Source: Plasmodium coatneyi (Eukaryota; Apicomplexa; Aconoidasida; Haemosporida; Plasmodiidae). Taken from it: 64,000 nt of DNA. The stretch lies in NCBI RefSeq assembly GCF_001680005.1, contig NC_033569.1, positions 62,001-126,000 on the forward strand. The letters are read 5' to 3'. The notes beneath the pieces are model-generated. The model did not search any database and was not told where the DNA came from. It saw only the letters and a list, made by a program, of their open reading frames with translations. This document shows, one piece after another, positions 37,022 to 48,574 of this stretch; position 1 is the stretch's first letter; every line of letters starts with the position of its first letter. The position numbers and the translations under genes were made by a program.

Positions 37022-39055
37022 ATGAGGAGCGGACGAGTGATGATTCTATGCCTCCTCATACTTGCACAGATTGACCTTTACGCATGTGCTAAAATGGTGC
37101 GCAAGGGAGGCTGCACTCCCTTTCTTTCGAAGGCCCCCCAAGTGAAAAGAAAAAAAATGAAAGTTAACCTCAAAAGTGGGTGTACCTATCTAACTGGGAT
37201 TAAGGTAAAAAAAGTTGTCCACAAAAATGTTACGTGTGAAATGGGGCTACCTTAAATGATGAGCAGCGGGACCGTTCCTAATTTTAGCACTTCATCTCTG
37301 CGCATCCCACTACATGTCTTAATTTTTCCACCACTTTTTTATTTTCTTTTTTCGCTAAACGTAGCCAAGCGGCAGCATCCACCTGGGGAATTACATCGGG
37401 TGCCTAAACCCAATCATAAACCTGGAAGCCAAAAGGAACGCCCACTTCGAGAAAGGAAAAACAAAAAAAACGGTGAAGATATACAAAATTATACTAATAG
37501 CAGATTTGCATTCCTTAACAAGCTTAGATAATCTCCCCACGTTGAGAAAAAACGTCGTCGATTCGGTTAACACCATTCTCTCTTTAATTATAGACATGTA
37601 TGTAAAAAAAAAAAAATACATACAGGTTTTCATAAATAATGTAAAATTAGAGCATCTGTTGCAATTGGGCAAGACGAATCAGCTGCTGAAGGAAGAAATG
37701 TTCCAACAACTCACACGTGGCAATACTAACCGAGTTTGCCAATTTTACTCATTTTTGAAAAACGCATCAGGAAATGAATCTTCATATGTGAAGCATAATA
37801 GTGATACCTCCCACACGCAGAATATCCCATGCAGTGACACAGATACACCGTTCAAAATACACTTAGAAAAAAAAAACGAACAGAATGAACGAACAAAGAT
37901 CAAAAAAAAAATAAAGCAGAAACATTATTTCTCCATATTTAGACAGTCGGACATTGCACAACATACGTCACTCTACTATTTGATAAACTCCTTCACGTCC
38001 GTTAACATGCTGAACAAACATGTGCATGTGAAGAACGTGCCAAAAAATAAATCCGTGGCGTTACTTTCTTACCCCAATTTAATGCTAGCAGATATTTTGC
38101 TATACAAACCAGATTACCTAATAGTAGGAGTGGACCAAAAAAAAAACGCCGAAGTGATGAAAACAATTTCGAAAAAAATTAATTCGTACTTTCCCCATAT
38201 GATAAGTTTACCAAAAATATTCCCCTCCAAATTTTATGTCCAAATAATGAACCTTGATGGACAGCAAAAAATGAGCAAACATAGCAGTGATGACCTTCCT
38301 GCAAATGTTAAAAATGCACATAACATTATTTACCTCTTTGATGAAAAAAACATAATAGAGGAAAAAATTAAAAAAAGTAAAACGGATAATTACAACGAAT
38401 TAATTTACGCCCAACCTGACAGGAAAGAAATTAACAATCTTATAAATTTGTTCTTCTTTTTTTACCACTACAAAATGGGGGGGTTACCTCTCCATCTGAG
38501 TGAACCAGGCCGTGACGTGTCACCCCTGACCCAGCTTGCCGATAAACTCTTCCAAACCAAACAAGAGCAAACTAAGCACAATAAATGTACATCCTTTTCC
38601 GCTGCTTCAAAAGATGAAACAAATTACAACGACCATGTTACCTCTTCAGAGAAGGTATACCCCCAAGTGGCCATGGACAATAAATGTGAGGAAGAAAAAT
38701 TACATCCCTCACGAAATAACATAAACCCAAACATTAACCCCCAAATTGGAAACCAAATTTTATCATGCTACAATAATAATTACGCCACTTTCAAATATGA
38801 ATTGTCACACCTGATTTATGAGCACTTCCTTTTTCCCAAATATGTCTACTCCGTTCTCCAATCGGACGGTGGTAACTTGGTTAATCATGTTTTGAGGGAA
38901 GGAAGGAAATGCCTCTCCCGCAGGGCGGCCAAGACGTTCAAGGTGAGTGACGCGTCCGTAGATGGCTTCACTCCGCTTTGCCACATTGCCGTATTACCAC
39001 ATCACCCTTCTCTTTTCCCCCCACGCAGAATTTCAAAAAAAGGTTAAACATTTAA
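37022..39055 (+). CDS. tryptophan--tRNA ligase, apicoplast-targeted, three exons
   Basis: A class I aminoacyl-tRNA synthetase that charges tRNA-Trp with tryptophan using ATP. Exons are 37022..37204, 37365..38942 and 39029..39055, all phase 0, giving 595 aa. Exon 1 encodes a signal peptide (MILCLLILAQIDLYA) followed by a Lys-rich leader, the bipartite form that targets proteins to the apicoplast. The HIGH-type motif spans the first junction, as TGIK then PSGSIHLGNY at about residues 58-71. SYPNLMLADILLY and VGVDQ mark the active-site domain. KMSKH lies at residues 363-367. Bacterial TrpRS has about 330 residues. The extra length comes from the leader and from Asn/Lys-rich insertions, at about residues 195-250 and 450-520. 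The last exon adds only eight residues. The first in-frame ATG after the upstream stop was chosen as the start. Confidence 0.9.
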
Positions 39056-39582
39056 CTAGTCGACCCAAACAGAGGGGAAGGTCTGTCTACATACGCTCAT
39101 CCCAGCTGCACACGTGAAGGAACATCTGGGACGAAAAAAGTTAAATCACGTTAACACACCGTTAAGGAGACATGGCAGGGCACTCCTCAACACCGCATGA
39201 TATATAACGCGAAACGGGGGGTATAAATAAATTAATCAAAAAAAAAAAAAAAAAAAACAAGAAAAAAATTTAAATGAATACAAATGACCAAATTAACTAA
39301 AAAAAGATGCCCCTCTACAGGCATAACTGCACGTATGCCCCAACACATATGTAGGGAGGAGGTGCTCGTCTGTTTGTACATACATATGCCTGTACAAACA
39401 TGCAATTACGAATTATTACAAATGGTTAACAAAAAAAAAAAACAAAACGGAAAAAAAAAATGCACGCGGGAAGCCGCTTCATCCCACCCCACATGTTACC
39501 TACACACATGCAGGGTCGCAAACGGGTGACAAGACTACCCGTACATCCCTGCAAAATTAATTCACTGGCAAGCTGTCCTTAT
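39056..39582. other. convergent intergenic spacer
   Basis: This lies between the 3' ends of TrpRS (plus) and the 631-aa gene (minus). It contains poly(A) runs near 39239-39257 and 39430-39460 that may serve polyadenylation. No coding sequence is supported. Confidence 0.55.
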
Positions 39583-41478
39583 TCACAAAGGCGCTGCGTC
39601 TCCCTCTGTATCACCACCTACGCCACCCTTCCGCTGAAGCGCCTCCTGGAATTTCCGCATCGACAGGATGGCGCTGTCCACCTTGTCAAAATTTAAAAAA
39701 TTTGTACACCCCTTCACATACAACTTTAAATTGCTTTTGTTCACTTTTTTTAATTTTTTTAAATTTGTGTATCGCATATTATCAAGATACTTCTTAATGC
39801 AGCAATTTACATCAAATTTGTCATTAGCATTAATTATCATATTTGTTGTGCTACTATTTTCTGCAGTTTTTCCGTTGAATTTTTTTTCACAAAATGATTT
39901 CTTCCCTATGGGTACATCTTCCCCATTGGGAAAATATTCTGTGCCATTTAATGTACCATTTGATCTACCATTCATACTCATTTGTTCGTCGACAAAATTT
40001 TCTTCACCATTTGGATGCAAGTCAACACGTTGATCCGTTTCGATGCTGGAAAGATGATAACTGCGCACAATGTGCCACTTCTTTCGCTTCCTAATATTAT
40101 TGTTCGACGCGAAGCGAATGTTGTAATTTTTTTTATTTTTCCATATTAGCCATTTTTCCGAATCGGCCAAGTTGTAATTTACCCCGTCGGTGTTATTGCT
40201 ACTACTGCCGTTATTCGCTACAGCCAAGGGGTGAACACTGTCATCGTCTTTACAATCTCTACACGTTAGCAACTGTAGGAGTTTTTTCTTCTTGTAACTG
40301 AAGGTTGGCTCGTTCTCATTATCCTTTTCTGAACTTTGTTCCTCCTTCCCGTATACACTGACCTCATTATCGCTCACCAACTGTATCGAACTTGTGTCGA
40401 AAAAATATTCACTTATATTTGAACTTACTGAGAAGCTCCTCTTAATTTTTAAAACCTTTTTTTCCCTTTCACTTCCTGGGTAGATTTTCCTCCTCCCTTT
40501 AAAGTTTATCCTCTCATTCGGATCGTTATCATAATTCACATCATTGTCCGATTCGTGCTCCCTATCGCCTTTCCCTCCTTCTGCCATTCCGTTCTTCCTA
40601 TATGTGTAATTCTTTGGGGAAGCAAAACCCTGATCGTTGTATTTGTCACCACGTGGGGGATCCCTCTCCGATCTGTGCAACTCGTCATTTTCTTCTTCTC
40701 CTCCTCCGTCACTATCACTTGCAAAGCGGTTCGAATTTTCTACACACTTCTTTCCTTTCAACGTAGCAGCCTTATTGCTTCCTTCCCCCATTTTGGAACA
40801 AATACCTTTGTCCACCCTTAACTCCTCTTTCTTTATTCTCACTTGCGACGTTTCTCCTTTCCTCCATTTATTATTCTTGCCGCGTTGGTTATCATCCATG
40901 GAATGGGGTTCATTTTGTTTCTCAGTGTCGACTGCATATGCACATGTCTCTGTTGGCTCCTCCTTTGGGTTCGCATTCTTCGATTTCTGTTTCGCTTCCT
41001 TCGCATTTTTTCCCCCTTTTTGGTTCTTTCCCCGTGCGGTTTCTTCCACGCCATTTTGCTTAGCGTCGTCTCCTTTTTCCTCCGTGACCACTGCTTCGCC
41101 TGTCACTTCAAGTGCAGTTCCACTGGATTCTTCCTCCTTCCCCTTAACGCTTGGCTCTGTCTCCCCCTTCATTTTCCTCGAGTTGCTAACTTTCCTCTTC
41201 CCCTTGTTGTCCCCCTCATTCTGCTGCTCCTCCCTTTTCTGTTCCATTTTCTTAAACATATTTTCGTAGTATTGAATTTTTTTCAACTCCCTTGCGCTGA
41301 GTTGCGGATTAAACATTTCGATGTCCTTCCCACTTTTTTGAGTACCACCTTTTCCGCCTCCTGCGGCGGCTTCTTTTCCAGCCCCAGCTGGCCCTACCAC
41401 GTCGACCTCATCATTATGATCATTTTTTTTCTTCTTTCCTTTCCCTTCACCTACATGTTGGTTTCTATCCCTTTTCAT
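39583..41478 (-). CDS. 631-aa Lys/Glu-rich protein, unknown function
   Basis: A single exon from ATG at 41478 to TGA at 39585-39583. The first 50 residues are basic with an Ala/Gly-rich run. Residues 58-84 (around LSARELKKIQYYENMFKKME) form a compact charged helix that is probably conserved. A long Lys/Glu/Asn-rich low-complexity region follows, with several KGKK and KGRRK-type nuclear localisation candidates. The C-terminal 90 residues look folded again: a Cys pair (FDVNCCIKKYLDNMRY) and a basic helix, then KVDSAILSMRKFQEALQRK. I know no named domain that fits. A nuclear location is an inference from the basic patches. The opposite-strand ORFs here are shadows. Confidence 0.75.
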   Translation of the reverse strand: MKRDRNQHVGEGKGKKKKNDHNDEVDVVGPAGAGKEAAAGGGKGGTQKSGKDIEMFNPQLSARELKKIQYYENMFKKMEQKREEQQNEGDNKGKRKVSNSRKMKGETEPSVKGKEEESSGTALEVTGEAVVTEEKGDDAKQNGVEETARGKNQKGGKNAKEAKQKSKNANPKEEPTETCAYAVDTEKQNEPHSMDDNQRGKNNKWRKGETSQVRIKKEELRVDKGICSKMGEGSNKAATLKGKKCVENSNRFASDSDGGGEEENDELHRSERDPPRGDKYNDQGFASPKNYTYRKNGMAEGGKGDREHESDNDVNYDNDPNERINFKGRRKIYPGSEREKKVLKIKRSFSVSSNISEYFFDTSSIQLVSDNEVSVYGKEEQSSEKDNENEPTFSYKKKKLLQLLTCRDCKDDDSVHPLAVANNGSSSNNTDGVNYNLADSEKWLIWKNKKNYNIRFASNNNIRKRKKWHIVRSYHLSSIETDQRVDLHPNGEENFVDEQMSMNGRSNGTLNGTEYFPNGEDVPIGKKSFCEKKFNGKTAENSSTTNMIINANDKFDVNCCIKKYLDNMRYTNLKKLKKVNKSNLKLYVKGCTNFLNFDKVDSAILSMRKFQEALQRKGGVGGDTEGDAAPL

Positions 41479-43651
41479 TCTGCCACTTCCTTCTGGCCTG
41501 AACGGCTAGCAAGCAAAAGGTGTCTTCTCTTTTATTTACGTGACGAAGGGGAGAGTGTTGTAGACTTGTCTGCTGGCCATACGCTGGCTAACTATGGGGG
41601 GTACCCTGCTCGAGCGCAACGTCGCACATTCCCCGAAAGAGGTAGGAAAATGACGTGGAAGCCAACAACACACCCTTTTTCCTTTCCCCTTGGGATTTCC
41701 CCTTCTGTCGTATGTAGCTTTGTATAAAAAGGTTCGTTATTCTTGGTAATACATTGTAGCTTTTTCAAATTTTTTTTCTTTTACTTTATCCAAAAATTCG
41801 CGTGTATTTATGTAATATAAACATGCCTTACGTGTTTGTTATTCCCTATTTTGGGGTGCAAAAATTAAGTGGGCTGAAGAAAACGAGCTATTTTCTTGCA
41901 TTCACGAAAAATGAAAAATCGTTTTTCCCTCTTCCTCTCTTCGCGTTTCCTAATAGGGAAGCAGTTGCCCTGCCGGAATGCTTGTTCGCTTTCTTCTTCC
42001 CCCTAATGTAGGCGTATTTATCACAAATGAAATGCCTTTTAACTGTGACATAATATATGGCGTACCATTTGAGCAACACAGCGTCGAATGCTACATGCTT
42101 AAATGCATATATGTAGCTAAAAGGTCATTTATAGGTTAAAAGGAAAAAATACGTGCTTCCTCGTTTGGTTTTTTTTCACCTTTATTTTGGTATATATATT
42201 TTTTTTCTTCTTTTTGAACATCTACAGGTCAATTTGTGCCTCCCCCCCCAAATGACACTACTATGAGGACTCCAAAAAAAGGGAGGGGAAAAAAAAAGAA
42301 AATTTATCCTATCTCATTTTAATTTACAAAACGGGAAAAATATACAAATGTAAATATTTTTCCTTCCAGTTTTTTTTCCCTTTTTGTACATATCTGCCTA
42401 TGCATTTCCTGGTTCGACGCGTTCATTGCAACAATACCGTTTTTCATTGTAATGCCATCAATGCGGAAAAAAACCGCTGAACACAATTGTGGCTTTTTTT
42501 TTTTTTTCGCCGTCCCTCGGGAAACCACAAAAGTTGTGGGCGGGAAAAAAACGTTATGCATAAGTCGATTAAAAGCAAAAAAAAAAAAGAACACTCCTTT
42601 AAAATTGCAAAGTTTAAGAAACAAATTGGTAAAAAGAAAAAAAAGGGAACTGGTCCATTTGGATAAATTATGCCATGGAAAGAAAAATGAGAAAAAAAGT
42701 ACCCTCCTGGCTTAACTAAAAAAATGTAGAAACAGAAAAGATAATTTTTTTCCTGCACGTACTAGACTTAAATGATTAATTTTGTCCATCTTCCCTCCTC
42801 ATGACGTTATTCACATGAAGGAAGAAAAAACGCATCTTATCTTAGCACATAACAACTACTGAACAAATTGATCATCAAGCATTTATACACGTATATATAT
42901 AATGTACATCGCAACCTGCTGAGATGATTGTTAAGGGACAAAATGGTTCCCTTTTTTCTTTTTGCAGGGGTGGACAGAAGTTCATTTAAAATGTGATCAC
43001 CACGTCGCCTTTCCGTAAGTGGGGAAATTAAAAGCGGAATGAAAAAGGTGCGATTTTTATGTGGGTATCATTTCACCCCTTTTTTCAATTTTTTACAAAC
43101 CTAGTAATGTCAAAATTGTCTATATGCGCATATCGCGCTGCAGTTTAACAAAAAAAAAAAAAAAAAAAAAAAAAATTTGTCTGTTTGATTACATCACGCA
43201 AAAAACCTCCTGTCAGTTATTACAGGTGGAAAAGGAAACATATGTAATGAATGCCCCTCCTTACTGAAGAAGGACAACTATTATATGAAGTAACTACGGG
43301 GGGTTGATGACACACTCATATTACTAACAAATGGGTGTCCCTCCAATATATGCACAAAATGCATAACATACGTGCAAAATATGCTCCTGTCTTATCGCAT
43401 ATTTATAACTACTAATGTGTCATTATTTTTTCTGCCCACAGGGGGGTGGGGTCTAAAGGGTGCAATTCGCCCTATTCGTACGACGTTGTAATGCGACATG
43501 ACATCTCTAACAACTCCAGTCAGCTAACTTAAAAAAGGTACGTAATGCTTCTCACCCTTGCCCCTTTGCAAACTATAAAAAGGCCACTTCTTCTAATAAG
43601 CGCCCTGTTGTTGCATTCCCCAATGGGTTTAATTCTAATGCAGATCACATA
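41479..43651. other. intergenic DNA between the 631-aa gene and DRS1
   Basis: About 2.2 kb without a supported gene. It carries poly(A) at about 43148-43175 and several A/T runs around 42180-42300 and 42490-42600. Short ORFs at 41802-42011 and 43061-43267 have no recognisable features. It contains the 631-aa gene promoter and the DRS1 3' untranslated region. Confidence 0.5.
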
Positions 43652-45817
43652 TCACTTTAACTTCTTCTCCTTCTTTTGAACTGCGCTACGGGGGGGCTTG
43701 TTCCCCTTCTTAGCGCCATTACCACGTCGTTCACCTGCACCGTTCTTATTCTTCTGCCAGTTGTTTTTAACCCCCTTGGCATTTTTCGACTTGTCCATTT
43801 TCCCCTTGCCGTTTACCAGCACGTTCAGCTTCAGTTCTCTTATAATGGAACGAAAACTTTTGAGTTTGCTTTTTTCGTCCTGTTCATCGCTCTTTTGGCT
43901 TTTCTTTTTGGCTTTGCCGGTTTTCTGCTTATCAGTTTCCTTTTTACGTGCGCCCTTCCTATCGGTGTCCTTTTTACGGGTGCGCTCCCCTCCAGCATGA
44001 TCCTCGCCACTTGGACTCCCACCCGTGGAATCACCACTTAACATGTCATTCTTCATGTTTAACTTCCGTAGGTGCAGTTTTTCCTTGTTGGTAAGGAACC
44101 ACTCCCTGGGTGGCCTACTCATAATTTCGTCCTTAAACTGAATGAGGTTTTTAATTTTCTCGATCGACTTGGTGGCTTTATCGATTTCCTTGTTTTCCTT
44201 TTCCTCCTTTATCATTTCTTTAATTTTTTTTTTTTTCTTCCTAAGTAATTCATCCCAGTGTAAGATGCTATCGTTGGATATGTTCCTCCTAAATATTTTA
44301 GCATTTTTACTTTTTTTCAATCCTTTAATGATTTTTTTCACATCCGCTTTTTCATTAGGTCTGTAGAGCGTACTCGCCGTGCCGTCTTTGCCTATCCTTG
44401 CCGTTCTTCCAATTCTATGTACATATTTAATAACGTTGGAGGGTAGGTTATAATTTATGACGTAGAGAATATGATCTATGTCTAATCCCCTAGATGCCAA
44501 TTCAGTACATAATAAAAAGTCCACTTCATTTTTCTTAAATTTTAATATGGATTCTATTCTCTTCTTTTGAGTAAGCGAACCATGCAACTCGGCACATTTG
44601 AAGTTAAACAGGGAAAAGATTAAATACATCAAATGTGTCTCTTTTTTTGTCTTAAAAAAAATGATGGCATGATTTTTATACACATTACTGCACAGATGTA
44701 GTAAAGCTGCTCTTCTATACTTCTCATTTACAATGTTTACAAATTCTTGATTTAATTTTTCTGAAATTTTAAAAGACTTTAAGATTTTTTTATTACTAAT
44801 ACAACTGGGGATGACTTCCCCCTTTGCATCTACTTTCCTATTATCTACCCCGCTTTGTATAAAAATTGGGTTCTTAAGAGAAAAGTTAGCTAGCTCCTTA
44901 ATATCCCTAGTTAACGTAGCTGAAAAAAATAAAATCTGCTTCTTAAACTTACACACATCTAACACTTTTAGGCATTCCTCCTTGAAACCCAACTCCAATA
45001 ATTTGTCAGCTTCATCGAACACTACCACTTCTAGGTAGTTTATAAAATCGCTAGACGAGTTTAACAACAAATCTAATATCCTTCCTGGAGTGCAAATGAA
45101 AATGTCTTTCTTCTTTTTGTACTCATACTCCTGTTGCTTTACATCTATGCCTCCACAAAAAAGTGAATAAGTAATTGACACATATTTTGTCATACTTTTC
45201 ACAACGTCGTAACATTGGAGGGCCAGTTCCCTCGTTGGTAAAAGTATTAAACTTTTTGTTATGCATATGCTCTTCGGATTATGACTTCTCATTTTTACGT
45301 TGGGACTGTGTAGCAGCCGTTCCAATATGGGCAACACGAAAGCCAGCGTTTTTCCTGAACCTGTCTCAGAGTTAGCTAAAATGCTCTTCCCTTCCAGGGC
45401 TAGCGGTATCACGTCACGCTGGATAAACGTGGGATTGTTGAACTTGCCCTCGTAGAGCACCTTCAGGAAGGGCCTTGAGATGTACAGGTCACTCCACAGC
45501 GTATTCCGGTCGATGACGCTGCTGCTGTTGTGGTCTTTCGGGTTGTCCCCACAGTCGTTTCGTACATTCTCGTCATCACTTTTTGCATCCCCACTTTCGA
45601 CCCCCACATCTTTCATTTCGCCCTCCTCCACTTTCCCACTTTTAGCATCCATCCCTTCAGCCTCCTCGTCCATCTCGATATTCTTCCCTTCCATTTTCTC
45701 TTCCTGTTGATCGTTCCTTTTCTCTACCTTCTTTTCGTTCGCTTGTTCCCTTTTAACCTCCTCGTCGACTTTTGTCCTCCCGCTATGGTGGCAATATTTT
45801 ATAATCCCCCTAAGCAT
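43652..45817 (-). CDS. DRS1: DEAD-box ATP-dependent RNA helicase, DRS1/DDX27-like
   Basis: A single exon of 721 codons. DEAD-box helicases of this group remodel RNA during assembly of the large ribosomal subunit in the nucleolus. Visible motifs in order: an acidic, Lys-rich N-terminal 100 residues; Q motif near residues 125-133 (FNNPTFIQ); motif I ANSETGSGKT at 148-157; Ia PTRELALQ at 194-201; TPGR at 243-246; motif II DEAD at 268-271; SAT at 299-301; then in the second RecA domain ASRGLD and HRIGRTARIG. The C-terminal 200 residues are strongly basic (runs such as KKKKKIKEM and repeated RKKDTDRKGARKKET), typical of nucleolar helicases. The DRS1 assignment rests on the C-terminal tail and on my memory of P. 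falciparum gene order. The helicase family is certain and the exact subfamily is probable. Confidence 0.9.
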   Translation of the reverse strand: MLRGIIKYCHHSGRTKVDEEVKREQANEKKVEKRNDQQEEKMEGKNIEMDEEAEGMDAKSGKVEEGEMKDVGVESGDAKSDDENVRNDCGDNPKDHNSSSVIDRNTLWSDLYISRPFLKVLYEGKFNNPTFIQRDVIPLALEGKSILANSETGSGKTLAFVLPILERLLHSPNVKMRSHNPKSICITKSLILLPTRELALQCYDVVKSMTKYVSITYSLFCGGIDVKQQEYEYKKKKDIFICTPGRILDLLLNSSSDFINYLEVVVFDEADKLLELGFKEECLKVLDVCKFKKQILFFSATLTRDIKELANFSLKNPIFIQSGVDNRKVDAKGEVIPSCISNKKILKSFKISEKLNQEFVNIVNEKYRRAALLHLCSNVYKNHAIIFFKTKKETHLMYLIFSLFNFKCAELHGSLTQKKRIESILKFKKNEVDFLLCTELASRGLDIDHILYVINYNLPSNVIKYVHRIGRTARIGKDGTASTLYRPNEKADVKKIIKGLKKSKNAKIFRRNISNDSILHWDELLRKKKKKIKEMIKEEKENKEIDKATKSIEKIKNLIQFKDEIMSRPPREWFLTNKEKLHLRKLNMKNDMLSGDSTGGSPSGEDHAGGERTRKKDTDRKGARKKETDKQKTGKAKKKSQKSDEQDEKSKLKSFRSIIRELKLNVLVNGKGKMDKSKNAKGVKNNWQKNKNGAGERRGNGAKKGNKPPRSAVQKKEKKLK

Positions 45818-47178
45818 CCTTTTCCTTACATGTACATTTCAGTGCCCATGGAAATGTCCCAATTTTTGTACTTTCTTAACATACCTTTGGAAGAACAAGT
45901 ACCTGCACAATGAAGATACGCTGCGAAGGTTGACTCACCAAATATATGTTAAGTACTACCTTTCCATAAAACTCCTTCACCGTTCCTTTTGTCTCACTTT
46001 TTCTTATGCTTCCTCAAGGGGAACCTTCTCACGTAGCGAACAATTTTGCTGCAACGCGGGGCTACTTCAATACATCCTCTTCCTTACTGACCTGCTATTT
46101 TTGCATATGACAATATTTCTCCCAACTGAATTGTTCTCTATTTGGTGAAGAACAATTTTGCTTTATATATTAGATAATGGATCCACAGGACGTGGGGGTA
46201 AAAGCTTTCTTTGGTTCTTTCTTCCAGCAGTGGGGCTACCTGCGCAATTGCATGCTTATGTATTTTTTTTTTTTTTTTGTCCTTTTATTGATGCCTTGAC
46301 GAGAGCTCCCACGCTAGGAAAAATTCCTCGCATTTGCTTCAATATCTTCTTTCAGTTTGCCGCTTTTAAAAAAATTAAAGAGAAAAATGGGAAAAATAAA
46401 TAGCGGCGCAAATTGGGAAACGAGCTTTACAGGACTTCTATAACCTCACAATTTAATGCTGTTTCCTTGCTTATATGCTTTCTCTATTTTTTCATTTTGC
46501 GCTTATCAGAAGGGAGCTGATAAGCGTGGAAAACGAAACATATAAACGTTGTATGTTCAGCGTCACATGCACGTATTTGTACTTTTCCCTTTAGGCTATT
46601 TTTGCCCCCCTTTTTTTTCGACGAATTATGCACTGAAGGGTGGCGCCCGGATCCCCCGAAAGGTGTCGTTATCGCGGCAGCGTTGCAAAATGGATGAAGG
46701 GAATTTTTTTTTTTTTTTTTCTTCTCAATGTTCACTATTGCATTATGTTAAATGCGTAATTTTTTAAAATGGCATACTTCTCATTTTTAAGCCATTCGTT
46801 AGATAACCCATTGGTTATTCTTCCTACACGCGGTTGAACAGTTTTTCCCCTTCCCTCGTTGCATTCCTACAGTATGTGCTTTCACACCCTATGAGAAAAG
46901 CGCGTCCGTCATCAGTTCTTTGGTATAATAGGGAACGTCCATAGCGATACTTCGGCAGATTACGTTGCACATATGTTCGCCTATAAGTGACGTCCATTCG
47001 AGTGACTTCCCTTCGTAGGACGAAATGGTCTCTCCGCCAGTCGGAAATAACACAGCTGAACGTTCCACTCACAAGTTAGGGGGGGAGGAAAACTACTTCT
47101 CTACGTAATAGCTGCCAAATTAACGCACCATAAACCGAATCGAGGTAAAGTCAAAGCCAAAACGTGCCCAACGGAACG
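45818..47178. promoter_or_regulatory. bidirectional promoter region between DRS1 and the TraB gene
   Basis: The two flanking genes diverge, so this 1.36-kb stretch must carry both promoters. It has poly(T) tracts at about 46262-46279 and 46707-46720. A minus-strand ORF at 46824-47072 has an ordinary composition but begins with GTG, and its first internal ATG leaves only 57 codons, so I do not call it. Confidence 0.45.
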
Positions 47179-48420
47179 ATGCTACACCTCATGGCAGCAA
47201 ACTTCAGAGGGGTTTCCCCCCGGATGGGGAACCTACTCACATGCTTCACGAAACGTTCCTACGAAATACGACCCGCGCGTAAGGCACCCCTGTGTAAACA
47301 CTTCTCGACTGAGACAAGTCCCCCCTTTGCCGACACGGTCCTACCTGAAAACGCCGTGACGTATGATACCCCCAATTTCCACTTCATCATTTACGGCATC
47401 CTACACGGACAGATAAATGAAAAAAAATGTAGCGGTAAGGACGCCACTGAATTTTTAAGCACAGTAAAACCGCATTATGTCCTCCTAGAACTGTGTCAAC
47501 AAAGACTAAACAGAATAATGGACATCCTTTCGAATCGAGAAAAAAAAAAAAACTACGAAAATAATTACAGCAAATTTACTTACCTGCCAAGAATACATAA
47601 TGGCTTTTTACAAAATGAATTCTTACCCATTATTGAAGATGCCGTAAAAAATAAAAGGAAAATATTTCTGCTCGATAGGAACATGGACACCATTAGAAAT
47701 CGACTCGATTCTAGACTCCTCTATGACACCAGTGCTTACAGAAAATTCTTCACGTACTGCATTGAATCCATATCGCTAAGGCACTACTCCGTTGAAGAAT
47801 TTACCAAACTGTATAAACAGTATGGTTCGTCGACGGCAACTGATAAGGAAGCAGCAGAAGAGGGAGGAGATAAACAAGGTTGTACCACTACACCGCAGGA
47901 TGCCGATCAAAAGGGCGAAAGCGAAATTTGGAAAAAAATAAACCTGCTAGAGACGCTGAATGAAAGATTGAAAGATCTGTCGAAGCCAACGTACGATATA
48001 CTCGTGGAGGAAAAATGTAAATACATGGCAAACAACATTTGGTGTTTCCTCCTAAACAATGAGGAACATTTCTTTGAAAAAAATCCCGTAAAGAAGACCA
48101 TTTTTATCCTATGCAGTGCGAACATAGTTAACAAATTGGTGCAGGAGATGGACAGTGCATATATCAGTCTATGTAAAAGGTATGAATCTAATCTAAGTAG
48201 TAACAGTATGGAACACCTAGTATTTGAAAATCCGTATACCTCCTACGGAACGTATGTAAAACCACACTGGCCCCTCATTTTTATCAAGTACTATTTCATT
48301 CCTTCCTTCATTTTATACGCTACACTGAACACATTTTATGCGCTCACTGCATGGATTTACAAGTCTAATTTCCAGAGAACTTCTTCCCCTTCGCATACGA
48401 TCATAGACATAGAGGTGTAA
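47179..48420 (+). CDS. TraB family protein with mitochondrial-type presequence and C-terminal membrane anchor
   Basis: A single exon of 413 codons starting at the first ATG (47179). The open frame extends a few codons upstream but only from GTG. The first 45 residues are rich in Arg/Lys, Ser and hydrophobic residues with no acids, consistent with a mitochondrial presequence. The TraB/PrgY-like core shows the strand-loop FHFIIYGILHGQ, then KPHYVLLELCQQR, which fits the family's xVxxELCxxR signature. Later comes VKNKRKIFLLDRNMDTIRNRL, matching the D-R-x-x-x-T/I-x-x-R region. A Gly/Glu/Lys-rich insertion lies near residues 215-245. A hydrophobic segment near residues 366-392 (FIKYYFIPSFILYATLNTFY) could anchor it. 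Eukaryotic TraB-domain proteins sit on the mitochondrial outer membrane. The biochemical function is unknown in this group. Confidence 0.8.
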   Translation: MLHLMAANFRGVSPRMGNLLTCFTKRSYEIRPARKAPLCKHFSTETSPPFADTVLPENAVTYDTPNFHFIIYGILHGQINEKKCSGKDATEFLSTVKPHYVLLELCQQRLNRIMDILSNREKKKNYENNYSKFTYLPRIHNGFLQNEFLPIIEDAVKNKRKIFLLDRNMDTIRNRLDSRLLYDTSAYRKFFTYCIESISLRHYSVEEFTKLYKQYGSSTATDKEAAEEGGDKQGCTTTPQDADQKGESEIWKKINLLETLNERLKDLSKPTYDILVEEKCKYMANNIWCFLLNNEEHFFEKNPVKKTIFILCSANIVNKLVQEMDSAYISLCKRYESNLSSNSMEHLVFENPYTSYGTYVKPHWPLIFIKYYFIPSFILYATLNTFYALTAWIYKSNFQRTSSPSHTIIDIEV

Positions 48421-48538
48421 GAAAAGGGGTGAATTGAAAATGGTCCACTTTTTTCTTTTGCTTCCCTTCCCTCTTGGGGATGGACACAAATTGGTGTGGG
48501 ACTTGGGGGAAGTGCGCTCCTCCAGGGTATATGTGCCT

Positions 48539-48574
<36 letters not shown>

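Noticed and set aside
46824..47072. 82-codon minus-strand ORF upstream of the TraB gene
   Set aside because: It starts with GTG, has no domain, and lies where two promoters must be.
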